Shown here in pieces: positions 36,952-45,764 of a DNA stretch of 64,000 nt. A program made the position numbers and the translations under genes. The stretch's first letter is position 1; every line of letters begins with the position of its first letter. The notes beneath the pieces were generated by a model. The model did no database searches and was not told the DNA's origin. It saw only the letters and a list, made by a program, of their open reading frames with translations. Source of the DNA: G965222505 sp965222505 (GTDB lineage: Bacteria > Bacteroidota > Rhodothermia > Rhodothermales > DATKEJ01); the NCBI GenBank assembly GCA_965222505.1, contig OZ244956.1:4650001-4714000 (forward strand), read 5' to 3'.

Positions 36952-38424
36952 CTAGAAGCTGCTGGTCTCTGGACGGCGGTAGCCGAAGACCTTGTGGAAC
37001 AGACGCAGTTCGAGCGGATGGGCATACACCTGCAAGTGGTACCGCCAACTGCCGAGGGCGCGTAAGAGGCCGCGTTTGAGGCCCGTCATCGAAAGGTCGG
37101 TATGGGTGGGGTAATAGGCGTTGAGCACCTGTTCGAACCCCTGGATGCGTTTGCGTAGCGGGTCCTTGACCCACGGCACCTGCGCGCTTCGCCGCTGCGA
37201 AAACTCCTGCCACGTCGGGCTGACCCATCCTTCCAGCGTGTCCGGAAACGCAAAGCCGTCGGCTTTGGCCTGATCGTAGAGGATGCCCGAGAGCGGAACC
37301 GGCGTGTACATGTACAGGATGATTTCCGTGGCCGGGTTGACCTGCTTGACCTTGCGGATGAAAGCCATCGTCTGTTCGCTGTCGGCTACCGGGTCCGGGG
37401 GATTGCCAAGAACGAAAGACATCTCCGGCACGATGCCGTAGCGCTTCATTTTGGTGGCGATCTCCAACGTCTTTTCGACCGTTGCTTTGCCGCCCTTGTT
37501 CATCAACTGAAGCGTTTTGTTAGAGCCGGATTCGGCCCCGAGGAAGACCATCCGCAGGCCGCTGTCCTGCATGAGCGCCCACGTCCGATCCGAGTATTTG
37601 AGCAGCGTATCAATCCGGGCCTCGCCCCACCACCCGATGTTCAGGGGCCGGATGCGTTCGGCGAACTCGGCGGTGCGGGTTTCGTGGACGAAGAAGTTGT
37701 TGTCGTAAAATTCAACGGCATCGGCCTGGTAATTGTGTACCAAGCGTTCGACGATTGAGGCCGTACGTTCGGCGCTCTGGGCCAGCCACCGGCCATCGAC
37801 CATGTTTACCACGGCGCAGAAGTTGCACAAAAACGGGCACCCGTAGCTCGAATGGTGTGGGGCCGTACGTTCTCCCATAAACGTACGCCGGAGGTAGCGC
37901 GGCATATCCACCCGTTCGTAAGGGAAGTCCGGCAGGTCGTCGGGTTGGGGAATAGGAGCCAGTGGGGTGGATCGGATGGTTCCAGTGGCATCGGTGTAGG
38001 CAAGGCCGTTGAGGTGGGTGGGGTTTTCTCCTTGCTCCAGGCATCGGATCAGGTCTTTGAAAACCAACTCGCCGTGGCCGCGCACTACGTAATCGACGTA
38101 AGGGGCTTTGAGGCAGACTTCGTAGTGTTGCGTCGGGAAGTAGCCGCCCCATACAATGGTTAGATCGGGGTGACGCTGTTTGAGAGGGGCGCAATGGGCG
38201 ACGGCGTTTTCGAGTTGCGGACCGCCCATGATGGTGACGCCCAGCAGGGTGGCTCCGGTCTCCCGAATGGCGGCATCGAGGGCTTGTACCGGATCGGCTT
38301 CGAGGTTGCCGTCTACGATGCGATACGCGCTTTGTCCCTCCAGGACAGCCCCGAGGGCAAGCACGGCCATGGGGAGGACCGGCTTTTTACTGGCAGAACT
38401 GGCGGGGTTGTAGAGGATAATCAC
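36952..38424 (-). CDS. B12-binding-type radical SAM protein
   Basis: A 490-residue enzyme. Residues 1-130 form a cobalamin-binding-type Rossmann domain (IVWGGYFPTQHY, VVRGHGE). The radical SAM core has the cluster motif C196-x3-C200-x2-C203 (YGCPFLCNFC), then EFYDNNFFVHE and FLGAESGSNKTLQLM. The C-terminal 100 residues are variable. Members of this class methylate unreactive carbons or rearrange carbon skeletons. The ATG overlaps the stop of the fused methyltransferase gene (ATGA). Confidence 0.88.
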   Translation of the reverse strand: MIILYNPASSASKKPVLPMAVLALGAVLEGQSAYRIVDGNLEADPVQALDAAIRETGATLLGVTIMGGPQLENAVAHCAPLKQRHPDLTIVWGGYFPTQHYEVCLKAPYVDYVVRGHGELVFKDLIRCLEQGENPTHLNGLAYTDATGTIRSTPLAPIPQPDDLPDFPYERVDMPRYLRRTFMGERTAPHHSSYGCPFLCNFCAVVNMVDGRWLAQSAERTASIVERLVHNYQADAVEFYDNNFFVHETRTAEFAERIRPLNIGWWGEARIDTLLKYSDRTWALMQDSGLRMVFLGAESGSNKTLQLMNKGGKATVEKTLEIATKMKRYGIVPEMSFVLGNPPDPVADSEQTMAFIRKVKQVNPATEIILYMYTPVPLSGILYDQAKADGFAFPDTLEGWVSPTWQEFSQRRSAQVPWVKDPLRKRIQGFEQVLNAYYPTHTDLSMTGLKRGLLRALGSWRYHLQVYAHPLELRLFHKVFGYRRPETSSF

Positions 38425-40064
38425 GATGCGCGTGCAGGTTCGATCATAAAGGCGTACAAAACCTCATTGGTACGGTCTATCTGGGAAACGATCCGAATAT
38501 AGAAATTGCGAGACAGAAAAGTATCCAGGAAGCGTTCCATGCAGCCTTTCGTCGAGAACAGCACCAGGGCCCGGCCATCGGGGGTTAAGTGGTGCGGCAG
38601 GGCATCGGCAAATCGTTCAATCACATCAACCGAGCGCAGGGCAGCGTCTGCTATGGATTCCGGGGGACCTGCGAAGAAGGGGGGATTAAACAGGATGACG
38701 TCGAATGTGCGGCCTTGGAGGGGCGTGAACAAGTCCCCTTGAAAGACCTGTATGTGGTCGGCCAGTTTACTGGTTTCGGCATTTTTGCGGGTAGCCTGAA
38801 CGGCAACGGAGTTGAGGTCAACGGCATCTACTGTGCAGCCTTGTTGGGCGGCCAGTAAGGCCCCCAGGCCGGAGCCGGAGCCCATGTCGAGTACCCGTTG
38901 TCCGGCGTGCACATGTTCAGGGACTACTTCGGCCATCAGGTCAGCCGTCCGAAAGGGTACAGGGTTGAACACCCCTGGTGGAATGTCCAGGGTCAGACCG
39001 GCCACCCGTTCATGGGCCGTGCGGTTCAGTTGGCGTTTTTGAATCAGGTGATACCGGAGCCGATAGAGCCGGTTGAGGACCTGGACCTGCCAGGCTGGGG
39101 CGGTAGGGCCGAGGGTTTGTTGTAAGGCTTCCGGCCAATCAAGGGTGCGTTGGCCTTCGATAACGTAAAACTGCGCGGGTTCGCGTCGACGTAAAAGTTG
39201 GGCCAGCACCGGGCGGAGCTGCCATTTCAAACCATGCCGGGGGCGGATGAGTCGCCACGTGAGGTTGAGCGTCTCGCCCAGGGCACCCAGTTTTTCGTGC
39301 GTCAGGTAGTGTTGGGATGGCAGGGCATTGGAGGGGAAGCCGTGATTTTTTTGGAAGTAGGCTTCGCGCTCGGCCACCATTTGTTGGCCGCTGCTGCGGT
39401 CCCGGTATACGGGGGAGTCCAGAATCACCAACCGGCCCCTGCGGCGTAGCACGCGCAGGGTCTCGGTCAGGACGGCTTCATAGGAGGTGGCGTAGTGGAT
39501 GGCGGCGTTGAAAATCACCACGTCAAATTGCCCGTCGGCAAAAGGTAAGTGTTGGAATTCGGCCTGTACGCAATCAAATCCAGCATCATAATGCACGTGC
39601 GCGCCGAGACCGTCAAAAGCATTGGTTTGCAGGTCTACCGCCGCCACTTGGTGGCCCTGTTGGGCCAGTTGATAGGATAACCACCCATTCCCGGCCCCGA
39701 GGTCCAGTATTTCCAGCGGCAGCCCCTTGCAACGGTATTGCGGGGTGATGACCTGTTTGACGAGGGCCTGATACCCGGCAGCGCGGATTTTCCATGCACC
39801 AGTGTGTTTGCCGGTGGTGTCCGTGAAGGGGAGGCTGTGGTAGTACGTTGCCTCGTCCGACCCCCGGCCCTCAGCACGGCGTACGGTTTCATATTCCTGA
39901 ATGAACTGGGCAAGGGCTTCAGCCCGCTCCGGCAACAGGAAGCGCCCGATGTCGTCTTCTACCCAAAAGGGGCCGTGGCCGTTCGGACAGGCCAGTGTAG
40001 CCGGTAGCGCAGCGTGGCACCGGGGACAGACGGGGGAGAAGACGGAAAAGCCGGTATGGGGCAT
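38421..40064 (-). CDS. Zinc-ribbon plus two fused SAM methyltransferase domains
   Basis: A 547-residue protein. Residues 13-30 form a likely zinc ribbon (CPRC...CPNGH). The first methyltransferase domain spans about 85-300 with LEILDLGAGNGWLSYQL at 117-133 and FDVVIFNAAIHY. The second spans about 350-540 with RVLDMGSGSGLGALLA at 390-405 and ILFNPPFFAG at 458-467. NPPF is the motif of HemK/RlmG-like enzymes that methylate planar nitrogens or bases. The start at 40064 (MPHTGF) is chosen because upstream codons lie in a dispersed repeat. I do not know an assigned function for this combination. Confidence 0.8.
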   Translation of the reverse strand: MPHTGFSVFSPVCPRCHAALPATLACPNGHGPFWVEDDIGRFLLPERAEALAQFIQEYETVRRAEGRGSDEATYYHSLPFTDTTGKHTGAWKIRAAGYQALVKQVITPQYRCKGLPLEILDLGAGNGWLSYQLAQQGHQVAAVDLQTNAFDGLGAHVHYDAGFDCVQAEFQHLPFADGQFDVVIFNAAIHYATSYEAVLTETLRVLRRRGRLVILDSPVYRDRSSGQQMVAEREAYFQKNHGFPSNALPSQHYLTHEKLGALGETLNLTWRLIRPRHGLKWQLRPVLAQLLRRREPAQFYVIEGQRTLDWPEALQQTLGPTAPAWQVQVLNRLYRLRYHLIQKRQLNRTAHERVAGLTLDIPPGVFNPVPFRTADLMAEVVPEHVHAGQRVLDMGSGSGLGALLAAQQGCTVDAVDLNSVAVQATRKNAETSKLADHIQVFQGDLFTPLQGRTFDVILFNPPFFAGPPESIADAALRSVDVIERFADALPHHLTPDGRALVLFSTKGCMERFLDTFLSRNFYIRIVSQIDRTNEVLYAFMIEPARAS

Positions 40065-40105
40065 CGGGAAGGGGGTTACCGGCTTGATTTTGTGCGGGAG
40101 TGCAC

Positions 40106-40167
40106 GAGATGGGATTGCCACACCCCTGGCGCCGAGAATCGGCGCACGTCGGGGTTCGCAATGACAC
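40106..40167 (-). repeat. Dispersed intergenic hairpin repeat, copy A
   Basis: On the minus strand it reads GTGTCATTGCGAACCCCGAC, then a short palindrome around GCCGATTCTCGGC, then GTGTGGCAATCCCATC. TCATTGCGA...TGGCAATC boxes flanking a hairpin are a widespread kind of extragenic repeat in my memory. It lies upstream of the fused methyltransferase gene and faces a second, inverted copy. Confidence 0.6.
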
Positions 40168-40193
40168 AATGGAATGGGTGTAACATCCCCTGC

Positions 40194-40250
40194 GTGTCAC
40201 AGCGAGGAGGAGGGGCCGAGGATCGGCCCGGACGACGTGGCCGTCCCATA
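40194..40250 (+). repeat. Dispersed intergenic hairpin repeat, copy B (inverted relative to copy A)
   Basis: On the plus strand it reads GTGTCACAGCGAGGAG, a palindrome around GGCCGAGGATCGGCC, then GACGTGGCCGTCCCAT. It matches copy A in both boxes with a few changes. The two copies form a head-to-head pair separated by 26 bases. Confidence 0.55.
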
Positions 40251-40287
40251 GCGAGCGCCGGAGCCAATAGGATATAAGGGAAAGATG

Positions 40288-41073
40288 TCATTGTTTTTCC
40301 AACGCAATCAAATAATGATCACTCAACCAGGCAAACGGGGGAAAGCGGCTGAGACTGGCATCAATGCGGTGTAGGCGGTGCAGCAGATCGGGGCGGCGGT
40401 TCAGCCAATTTCCGGCATAAGACGGCGGCAACACCGTGCCGATGCCGTAGGTGTTGCGGTGCGAAAAGTAGGGGGCGAATGCTTGGGTCAGTTGCCGGGG
40501 GGAGGGATAGTATACCGGGAAGGAGGCCGTACCGTGTAAATTGACGACGGCGGTTTTGCGGAGCCGACGGAAGGCCGTGCCCGGACGAAGCCGCGCCAGA
40601 AACCATGCCCATTCCCAGGGACAGTACGGTCCCATCACCACGAATACAGCTTTTGCTCCCGGCGGCAGGGCCGAGGCTAAGAGTTGGGCCAGGGCAGGGA
40701 GGTCGGTCACGCAATTCAGACCGCCGAAGTTGGAATAGACGCCCTCAAAAGGAGCACTCGGCAGAATGGACGGCAAGTGGTTGAGGTCAAGCACTTCAAA
40801 CTGTACATGATCCGTCAGCTTTGCCTGGGTGATTTTTTCAGATGCGATGTTCAACATCTGTGCCGAGGCATCGGAGGCGGTTACGTGAACGCCGCGTTCG
40901 GCCAGGTGCAGGGCATCTTCCCCGGTGCCACAGGTCAGTTCCAAAACATGTGTGCCGGGAGAAAACGCAGCATCCAGGTGTTCCCATGTCATGCCCCGGA
41001 GGGCGCGGCCCAGCGGGGTATGGGTAAAGTCGGCATCGTAGCCGGCGGCGAGGGCATCGAACGTGGCCGTCAT
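40288..41073 (-). CDS. Class I SAM-dependent methyltransferase
   Basis: A 261-residue enzyme with FDALAAGYDADFTHTPLGR at the N-terminus, SAM motif I VLELTCGTGEDALHLAERG, VTASDASAQML and the late motif GVYSNFGGLNCV. The sequence order resembles the UbiE/COQ5-like group acting on small molecules or lipids. It overlaps the upstream radical SAM gene by ATGA. Confidence 0.85.
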   Translation of the reverse strand: MTATFDALAAGYDADFTHTPLGRALRGMTWEHLDAAFSPGTHVLELTCGTGEDALHLAERGVHVTASDASAQMLNIASEKITQAKLTDHVQFEVLDLNHLPSILPSAPFEGVYSNFGGLNCVTDLPALAQLLASALPPGAKAVFVVMGPYCPWEWAWFLARLRPGTAFRRLRKTAVVNLHGTASFPVYYPSPRQLTQAFAPYFSHRNTYGIGTVLPPSYAGNWLNRRPDLLHRLHRIDASLSRFPPFAWLSDHYLIALEKQ

Positions 41074-42470
41074 GGGTGTTGCTCCACCTCATGCCGGGTG
41101 GCCCACATCCCCAGCCGGCCGGCTTTGGCCTTCAGGAAAGCCGTAGCCATTGTGGCATAGTCAGGGCGGGGTTGTTGCCGGGCGCGTTCGAAAGCAACCT
41201 CATGCACCATCCAGCGGTTGGCGTGTTGGTAATAGCGCCGTGAACGCCGACCCGCCACCGTGAAATCGCGGTCGGAGCCTTCATGCCAGGGTTTCAGCGG
41301 GATCACCCGGTCTTGTACCGTTTTGTAGTAGGGCGTGCCTTTGATGGGGTACGAGAGGGTCGTCAGGAAGATATCGGGAGGTGCACCCTTGAGGAGATCG
41401 ACGGTTTGCTTGAGGTCGGTTTCCTCCTCGCCCTCATAGCCGAGCATGATGAACAGCCCGGCTTCGATGCCGTGGTGTTGCAGGAGCCGGATCATCTCTT
41501 GCACCCGCTCGGCATCGGTGCGGCGTTTCATGGCATCCAGGATGCGCTGCGATCCACTCTCCGAGCCGATCCAGATCCGAAAACACCCCATCTCGGCCAG
41601 GGTTTGCACCACAGCCTCGTCCAGCCGGTCCTCTCGGGTGATGGTCTCGAAGGGGATGCGGATGTTTCGCCGTTGGAGTTCGGCGGCGTAGGCCGTGAGC
41701 CAGCTTGGTTTAATGGTGAATACATCATCGGCGTACCAGAGCATGTCTGGGGCGTAGGTTTCGATGAGGTGTTCGACCTCGTCGGCCACATTTTCTACCG
41801 AGCGGCGACGGTGACTGTAACCATACACGGCATGACTGCACCAGGTACAGGTATAGGGGCAGCCGCGGGCGGTTATCAAGGACAGGGAACCACGCCCGTG
41901 ATGGGTCCGCCAAACGTCTACATACCGCTGCATGTCGATGGCCGCGCGGTCGGGGAAAGGCAGGGTGTCGAGGTCTTTGATGTAGGGCCGGGCTTCGGTC
42001 TGTACTACGTCGCCTGATTGATCCAGAAAAGCAATCCCGCGAATCCGCTCAAGATGCTGCGTTCCATGTTCGGCATGGTGGGTGACCAATTCATGCAAGG
42101 TTTCCTCTCCTTCGCCGATGACCACCACATCGGCCCCATGGTTGAGGTATTCCGCAAGGTAGTTGGCCGGGTCCGGTCCACCGACAATCACAAAGGCCCC
42201 CTGCACCTTGCACATCGCGACTTGTTTCAATATTTGCGGCCGGGTCATCAGGTTGCTGTACAGCCCGACGATGGGCGGGCGGTGTGTCTTGACGTACGCC
42301 TCAAACTTAGCCGGTGCGCTGAACGTTGTGTCAAACACGTCTACATCAATCCCCTGCGCCTTGAGGTAGGCAGACAGGTACAGTAGCCCAAGCGTCGGAT
42401 AGGGCTTCATGACGGCCTTTTCCCTGGGGTCCTCGTAGAGGTAGTAGCCGTGGGTGAGGAGGATGTCCAT
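41070..42470 (-). CDS. B12-binding-type radical SAM protein
   Basis: A 466-residue enzyme. The N-terminal cobalamin-binding-type domain covers about 1-140 (LGLLYLSAYLKAQGIDVDVF, FVIVGGPDPANY, VVIGEGEETLHEL). The radical SAM cluster motif is C204-x3-C208-x2-C211 (RGCPYTCTWC), followed by MLWYADDVFTIK and WIGSESGSQRILDAMKR. It looks like the BchE/anaerobic cyclase-like group by general arrangement. The ATG at 42470 overlaps the stop of the broken radical SAM gene (TAATG). The longer upstream frame is a shadow of that gene. Confidence 0.88.
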   Translation of the reverse strand: MDILLTHGYYLYEDPREKAVMKPYPTLGLLYLSAYLKAQGIDVDVFDTTFSAPAKFEAYVKTHRPPIVGLYSNLMTRPQILKQVAMCKVQGAFVIVGGPDPANYLAEYLNHGADVVVIGEGEETLHELVTHHAEHGTQHLERIRGIAFLDQSGDVVQTEARPYIKDLDTLPFPDRAAIDMQRYVDVWRTHHGRGSLSLITARGCPYTCTWCSHAVYGYSHRRRSVENVADEVEHLIETYAPDMLWYADDVFTIKPSWLTAYAAELQRRNIRIPFETITREDRLDEAVVQTLAEMGCFRIWIGSESGSQRILDAMKRRTDAERVQEMIRLLQHHGIEAGLFIMLGYEGEEETDLKQTVDLLKGAPPDIFLTTLSYPIKGTPYYKTVQDRVIPLKPWHEGSDRDFTVAGRRSRRYYQHANRWMVHEVAFERARQQPRPDYATMATAFLKAKAGRLGMWATRHEVEQHP

Positions 42471-43605
42471 TACGACAATTTCGGCAAGGGTCTCAGGGTT
42501 TCGACAATCCGTTTCTCGAACGGCGCGGCGTAAAAATCGTGTTTGCAGCGCCAACGTGCAAGTTGAGCCAGGGGCCATTGGAACCAGCGCTGGACGCCCC
42601 AGCCCGCCCGGTTGTAGAACTTGTAGCGTTCGATCATCCGGTATTTTTCTTCGGAAACCCAGGGGCCGGAGGAGCCGACAAAATCAAACGCGGCCCAATC
42701 CTCAATCGTGGTGGGTAGTTGGTACCCTTGTTTGAGCACGTCGTGTGTGATCCGCGAGCCGGGGTACGGCTTTCTTCCGTGAGCCGCATCCCCTGGTCGG
42801 CACGCATGGTGGCCGTCCAGTCGAACGCCAGGTTCCGACTCAGGATTTGTTCGGCAATGGCGGCGATGCGCTTTTTGTAGGTAAAAAACGTCTCGTCCTG
42901 AAAGGCCAGTTCGGTAAACCGGTACCGGTGCCACAGGGCGTCCAGTTCTTTCCCCATGCGTTCCGGCCCGATGGCTACCCAACTGCGCTTGAACACAAAC
43001 GGGTCGGCGCAGAACGCGCATCGAAAATGACAGCCGGTGGAGGAAATGTAGTCCAGTTGTCGTTGCCCCTTGAGTTTGAAATAAGCCTCCACGTCCAGCA
43101 AGTCGTACCGATGGGCCGGGAGGAGGTCCATGTCTTCCAACAGCCGGGGCGGGTTTTGACACGTTCGCCCCTCTTGCCGGTACGTGAGGCCGGGGAGGGC
43201 TCCCAGGGGGTGGTCTTGGCGTAGGGCTTCGACCAGTTCAACAAACGTACCCTCTCCCTGCCCCTGTACGGAAACGTCGATGCCTGCCTCGTCCAGGGTG
43301 GCCGTCGGGAAAAGGGACGGGTGCCAGCCGCCCCAGACGGTTGGCAGGTCCGGGTAGCGAGCCTTGACGGCGCGAGTCATGCGCAGGGCATCCTTGAGGG
43401 GGGCGCCGGTCAGGGCCGTGACGCCGAAGCAGAGGGCACCGTCGCAGGCCGCCAGGACCGCATCGGGCGTGGTGCCGTTCAGACGGGCATCAAAGATGTG
43501 TACATCGTAGACCGCTGGGTCCAGGGCCGAGCCCACCGCCAGCAGGGCCAGTGGCATCGTGTAAAACACGGCTTCCGGGTTGTAGAGGACGACTTTCGGT
43601 TTCAT
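42470..43605 (-). pseudogene. B12-binding-type radical SAM gene with an internal out-of-frame deletion
   Basis: The first frame (from 43605) encodes the cobalamin-type domain and the radical SAM cluster C192-x3-C196-x2-C199 (GCHFRCAFC), then LAFQDETFFTYKKRIAAIAE and TATMRADQGMRLTEE. At about 42760-42775 the coding sense jumps to another frame that starts KPYPGSRITHDVLKQGY and continues to the stop at 42470. Family members have about 100 further residues here, including the GVESGSQ strand, so a large piece appears missing. Start overlaps the preceding gene (ATGA) and end overlaps the next (TAATG), so operon structure is kept. Confidence 0.75.
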
Positions 43606-45137
43606 TGAAACGGCGTGGGGGTGGCTGCTTCTTCATGGGAAAGTGCGCCGTGCAGGGGATCGATACCGTGATGGGGAAGGGCGGCCAGCCGGTTGAGCTT
43701 CAAACGGTCGAGCGGCAGCAGGGCTTGATGATACAACAGCGCAACCGCATCGCGAACGTGGTGTTTGCGCAGGGAAGCCGGTTTTCGAATGACCTGCCCG
43801 AGGGCATCGACCGATTTTTGGGACCGATGTTCCCGGTGCAGGATGCGGTGCAACATGCGGTAAAACTCAGTCGTGAACGGCCCTTTGTACATCATCGCCA
43901 GGTCGTCGGAATCGACCCAGTTCTGCTTGGTGCCGAGCTGGGCCTTGACCATATCGTAAAACTTGGTGCCGGGCAGGGGGTAGGAGACGGACGCGCCGAT
44001 TTCGTCCGGCCTGCACCGCCGGATCAGGTCGAAGGTCATTTCGATGTCGGCACGGGTTTCACCGGGGTAGCCGAATTGAAGGAAGTAGCCTACCCGAATG
44101 CTGTGCTGTTTGAGCTTTTGGGTCACGGCGATGATGTCTTTGACCTTTGTGCCCTTGTCCATCGCATCCAGGATCTTTTGCGAGCCGGACTCCACCCCCA
44201 TCCATACCACATCGCACCCGGCGCGGGCAAGGGCTTCGACTTCCCCTTCGCGCAGCAACAAATCCGCCCGGTTCAGGCATTTGAAGGGAATACGCAGGTG
44301 GGCGGCTTCAAGGTGATCGGCCAGTTCCGCCGTCCAGCCGGGTTTGATGCCGAACATATCGTCCATAAACCAGAGGTAGCCCGGTTTGTATTGCTGGACG
44401 AGGTATTGCATCTCTGCAACAACGTGTGCGGGGCTCCGGGTGTTATAGCGTTGTCCCCAGATCGGTTTGGCGCACCAGTTGCAATGAAACGGGCAGCCGC
44501 GGGAGGAGACCATGTTGAGTGCAAAGTAGCCGTGGGTGTCTTGCCAGATGGCGCGGTAGCGGGGAATGTCCACCAGATTCCAGGCGGGCAGGGGGAGGTC
44601 GTCGAGGTGCCGGATGACCTTCCGGCGAGGCGTTTGAATCAGGGTCTGATCGACATCGAAAAAGGCGAGGCTTTGGATGTGATGGGGCAGCGGAGCCTGA
44701 GCGTGTTGCAGGTGGGCCATGAGTTCGCCGAGGGTGGCTTCTCCCTCGCCCAACAAGACATAGTCTGCCCCTGCATTAAGATAGATTTCCGGGTGGTCGC
44801 TGGCATCCGAGCCGCAGACGAGGACGGTGCACCCCCGTTGTTTAGCCATGCCGATCATCGTCAGGGCTGCGTCCCGCATGCGTAGCAGGCACATTTTGGT
44901 GAGGTAGTTGAAGTTGTCCTCATACAAAATGGCGACGTCGGGTTTTACCTGATCCAGTGCTTCGGTCCATTCGGACTCCGAATCGGCCAGCATGGCATCG
45001 AAGAGGTGGACGTCGAAGCCTGCTTTGCGCAGACCGGCGGCGGCGTAGAGGGTGCCCAGGGGCGGGTAAGGCTGCCGGGCCTCCCACAGCTTGGGATCGA
45101 ATCGGGGATAATACGCCTGGCCGAATAGGACGGACAT
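43602..45137 (-). CDS. B12-binding-type radical SAM protein
   Basis: A 511-residue enzyme. Cobalamin-type domain at about 1-145 (LGTLYAAAGLRKAGFDVHLF, VLVCGSDASDHP, YVLLGEGEATLGEL). Radical SAM motif C215-x3-C219-x2-C222 (RGCPFHCNWC), then WFMDDMFGIKPGW and VWMGVESGSQKILDAMDKG. Start at 45137 near a weak purine-rich site. It is the first of four such genes in the operon, 37 bases after the DUF2442 gene. Confidence 0.88.
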   Translation of the reverse strand: MSVLFGQAYYPRFDPKLWEARQPYPPLGTLYAAAGLRKAGFDVHLFDAMLADSESEWTEALDQVKPDVAILYEDNFNYLTKMCLLRMRDAALTMIGMAKQRGCTVLVCGSDASDHPEIYLNAGADYVLLGEGEATLGELMAHLQHAQAPLPHHIQSLAFFDVDQTLIQTPRRKVIRHLDDLPLPAWNLVDIPRYRAIWQDTHGYFALNMVSSRGCPFHCNWCAKPIWGQRYNTRSPAHVVAEMQYLVQQYKPGYLWFMDDMFGIKPGWTAELADHLEAAHLRIPFKCLNRADLLLREGEVEALARAGCDVVWMGVESGSQKILDAMDKGTKVKDIIAVTQKLKQHSIRVGYFLQFGYPGETRADIEMTFDLIRRCRPDEIGASVSYPLPGTKFYDMVKAQLGTKQNWVDSDDLAMMYKGPFTTEFYRMLHRILHREHRSQKSVDALGQVIRKPASLRKHHVRDAVALLYHQALLPLDRLKLNRLAALPHHGIDPLHGALSHEEAATPTPFQ

Positions 45138-45174
45138 GTGATAGAAGGCCTTTTAACGGCGGGAGGGGCTGATT

Positions 45175-45471
45175 TTAGTGCGAACGGGCTTTTAGCCATT
45201 TTTGAAAGGAGTGCTCGCTTTCCTGTGAGCGCCGGCCTTCAAGCAGGTTTTCAATGCTGATGTCTTCATCAAGGGCAGGCCAGTGAATGCCGTATCCCCC
45301 ACCACTTAGTTCATACTGGGCGCGCTCTTCCGGGGTACCGTGCAGGAGCCGTGGATACCAGGAAAGGGGTACCGAAATAACGCGCCCGTCGACCAGGTGC
45401 GCGCTGAGGAGCACATCGCTGGTTTCGATGTGGGTCACTTCGGGTTCGGTCTCAATCACTAAAGTAATCAT
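45175..45471 (-). CDS. DUF2442 domain protein
   Basis: A 98-residue protein with the full DUF2442 pattern: SAHLVDGRVISVPLSWYPRL, ELSGGGYGIHWPALDEDISI and ENLLEGR. Start at 45471 (MITLVI) is favoured; an upstream ATG at 45498 is possible. It overlaps the DUF4160 gene, and the two families frequently occur together as a pair thought by some to be toxin-antitoxin-like; no biochemical role is established that I know. Confidence 0.85.
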   Translation of the reverse strand: MITLVIETEPEVTHIETSDVLLSAHLVDGRVISVPLSWYPRLLHGTPEERAQYELSGGGYGIHWPALDEDISIENLLEGRRSQESEHSFQKWLKARSH

Positions 45472-45688
45472 GCCACCGCTTGATGAGAGTTTGTTCATGT
45501 TTCTTGACCAGACGCGTTACACGTCGTAATTCCGAGCCGGTAAATCCCCTATTTCGCTCAAGCTGAACGGCATCCAGCCAATACTTCGCCTCTTTTCGAT
45601 CTCTACGCACATGAATATGACACGGTTCGCGCCGGTCACCGGCATAGAAGAAAAACCGGTATGGACCGATTCTGAGAACTACCGGCAT
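45452..45688 (-). CDS. DUF4160 domain protein
   Basis: A 78-residue protein: MPVVLRIGPYRFFFYAGDRR, EPCHIHVRRDRKEAKYWLD, then RGFTGSELRRVTRLVKKHEQ and WHDYFSD. The HIHV word is conserved in the family. It partners with the downstream overlapping DUF2442 gene. A C-terminal fragment of a related gene is found inside the cas operon at 11702-11830. Confidence 0.85.
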   Translation of the reverse strand: MPVVLRIGPYRFFFYAGDRREPCHIHVRRDRKEAKYWLDAVQLERNRGFTGSELRRVTRLVKKHEQTLIKRWHDYFSD

Positions 45689-45764
45689 AAAAAAGGGAAG
45701 ATTGTGGAAAAATGGTACGACTGTTCTACCATTTGGTTCAGGGCATTACATCCCAGAATGTGGT

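Noticed and set aside
36947..37228. N-terminal extension of the 36122-36946 methyltransferase
   Set aside because: It lies antisense-like in another frame over the radical SAM gene, lacks family similarity, and the ATG at 36946 fits operon spacing.
40065..40169. Longer start for the fused methyltransferase (MCHCEPRRAP...)
   Set aside because: These codons are translated from a dispersed intergenic repeat, and the conserved zinc ribbon begins at the later start.
42471..42578. Longer start of the 41070 radical SAM gene
   Set aside because: The extra codons are a shadow of the end of the neighbouring gene; TAATG coupling supports 42470.
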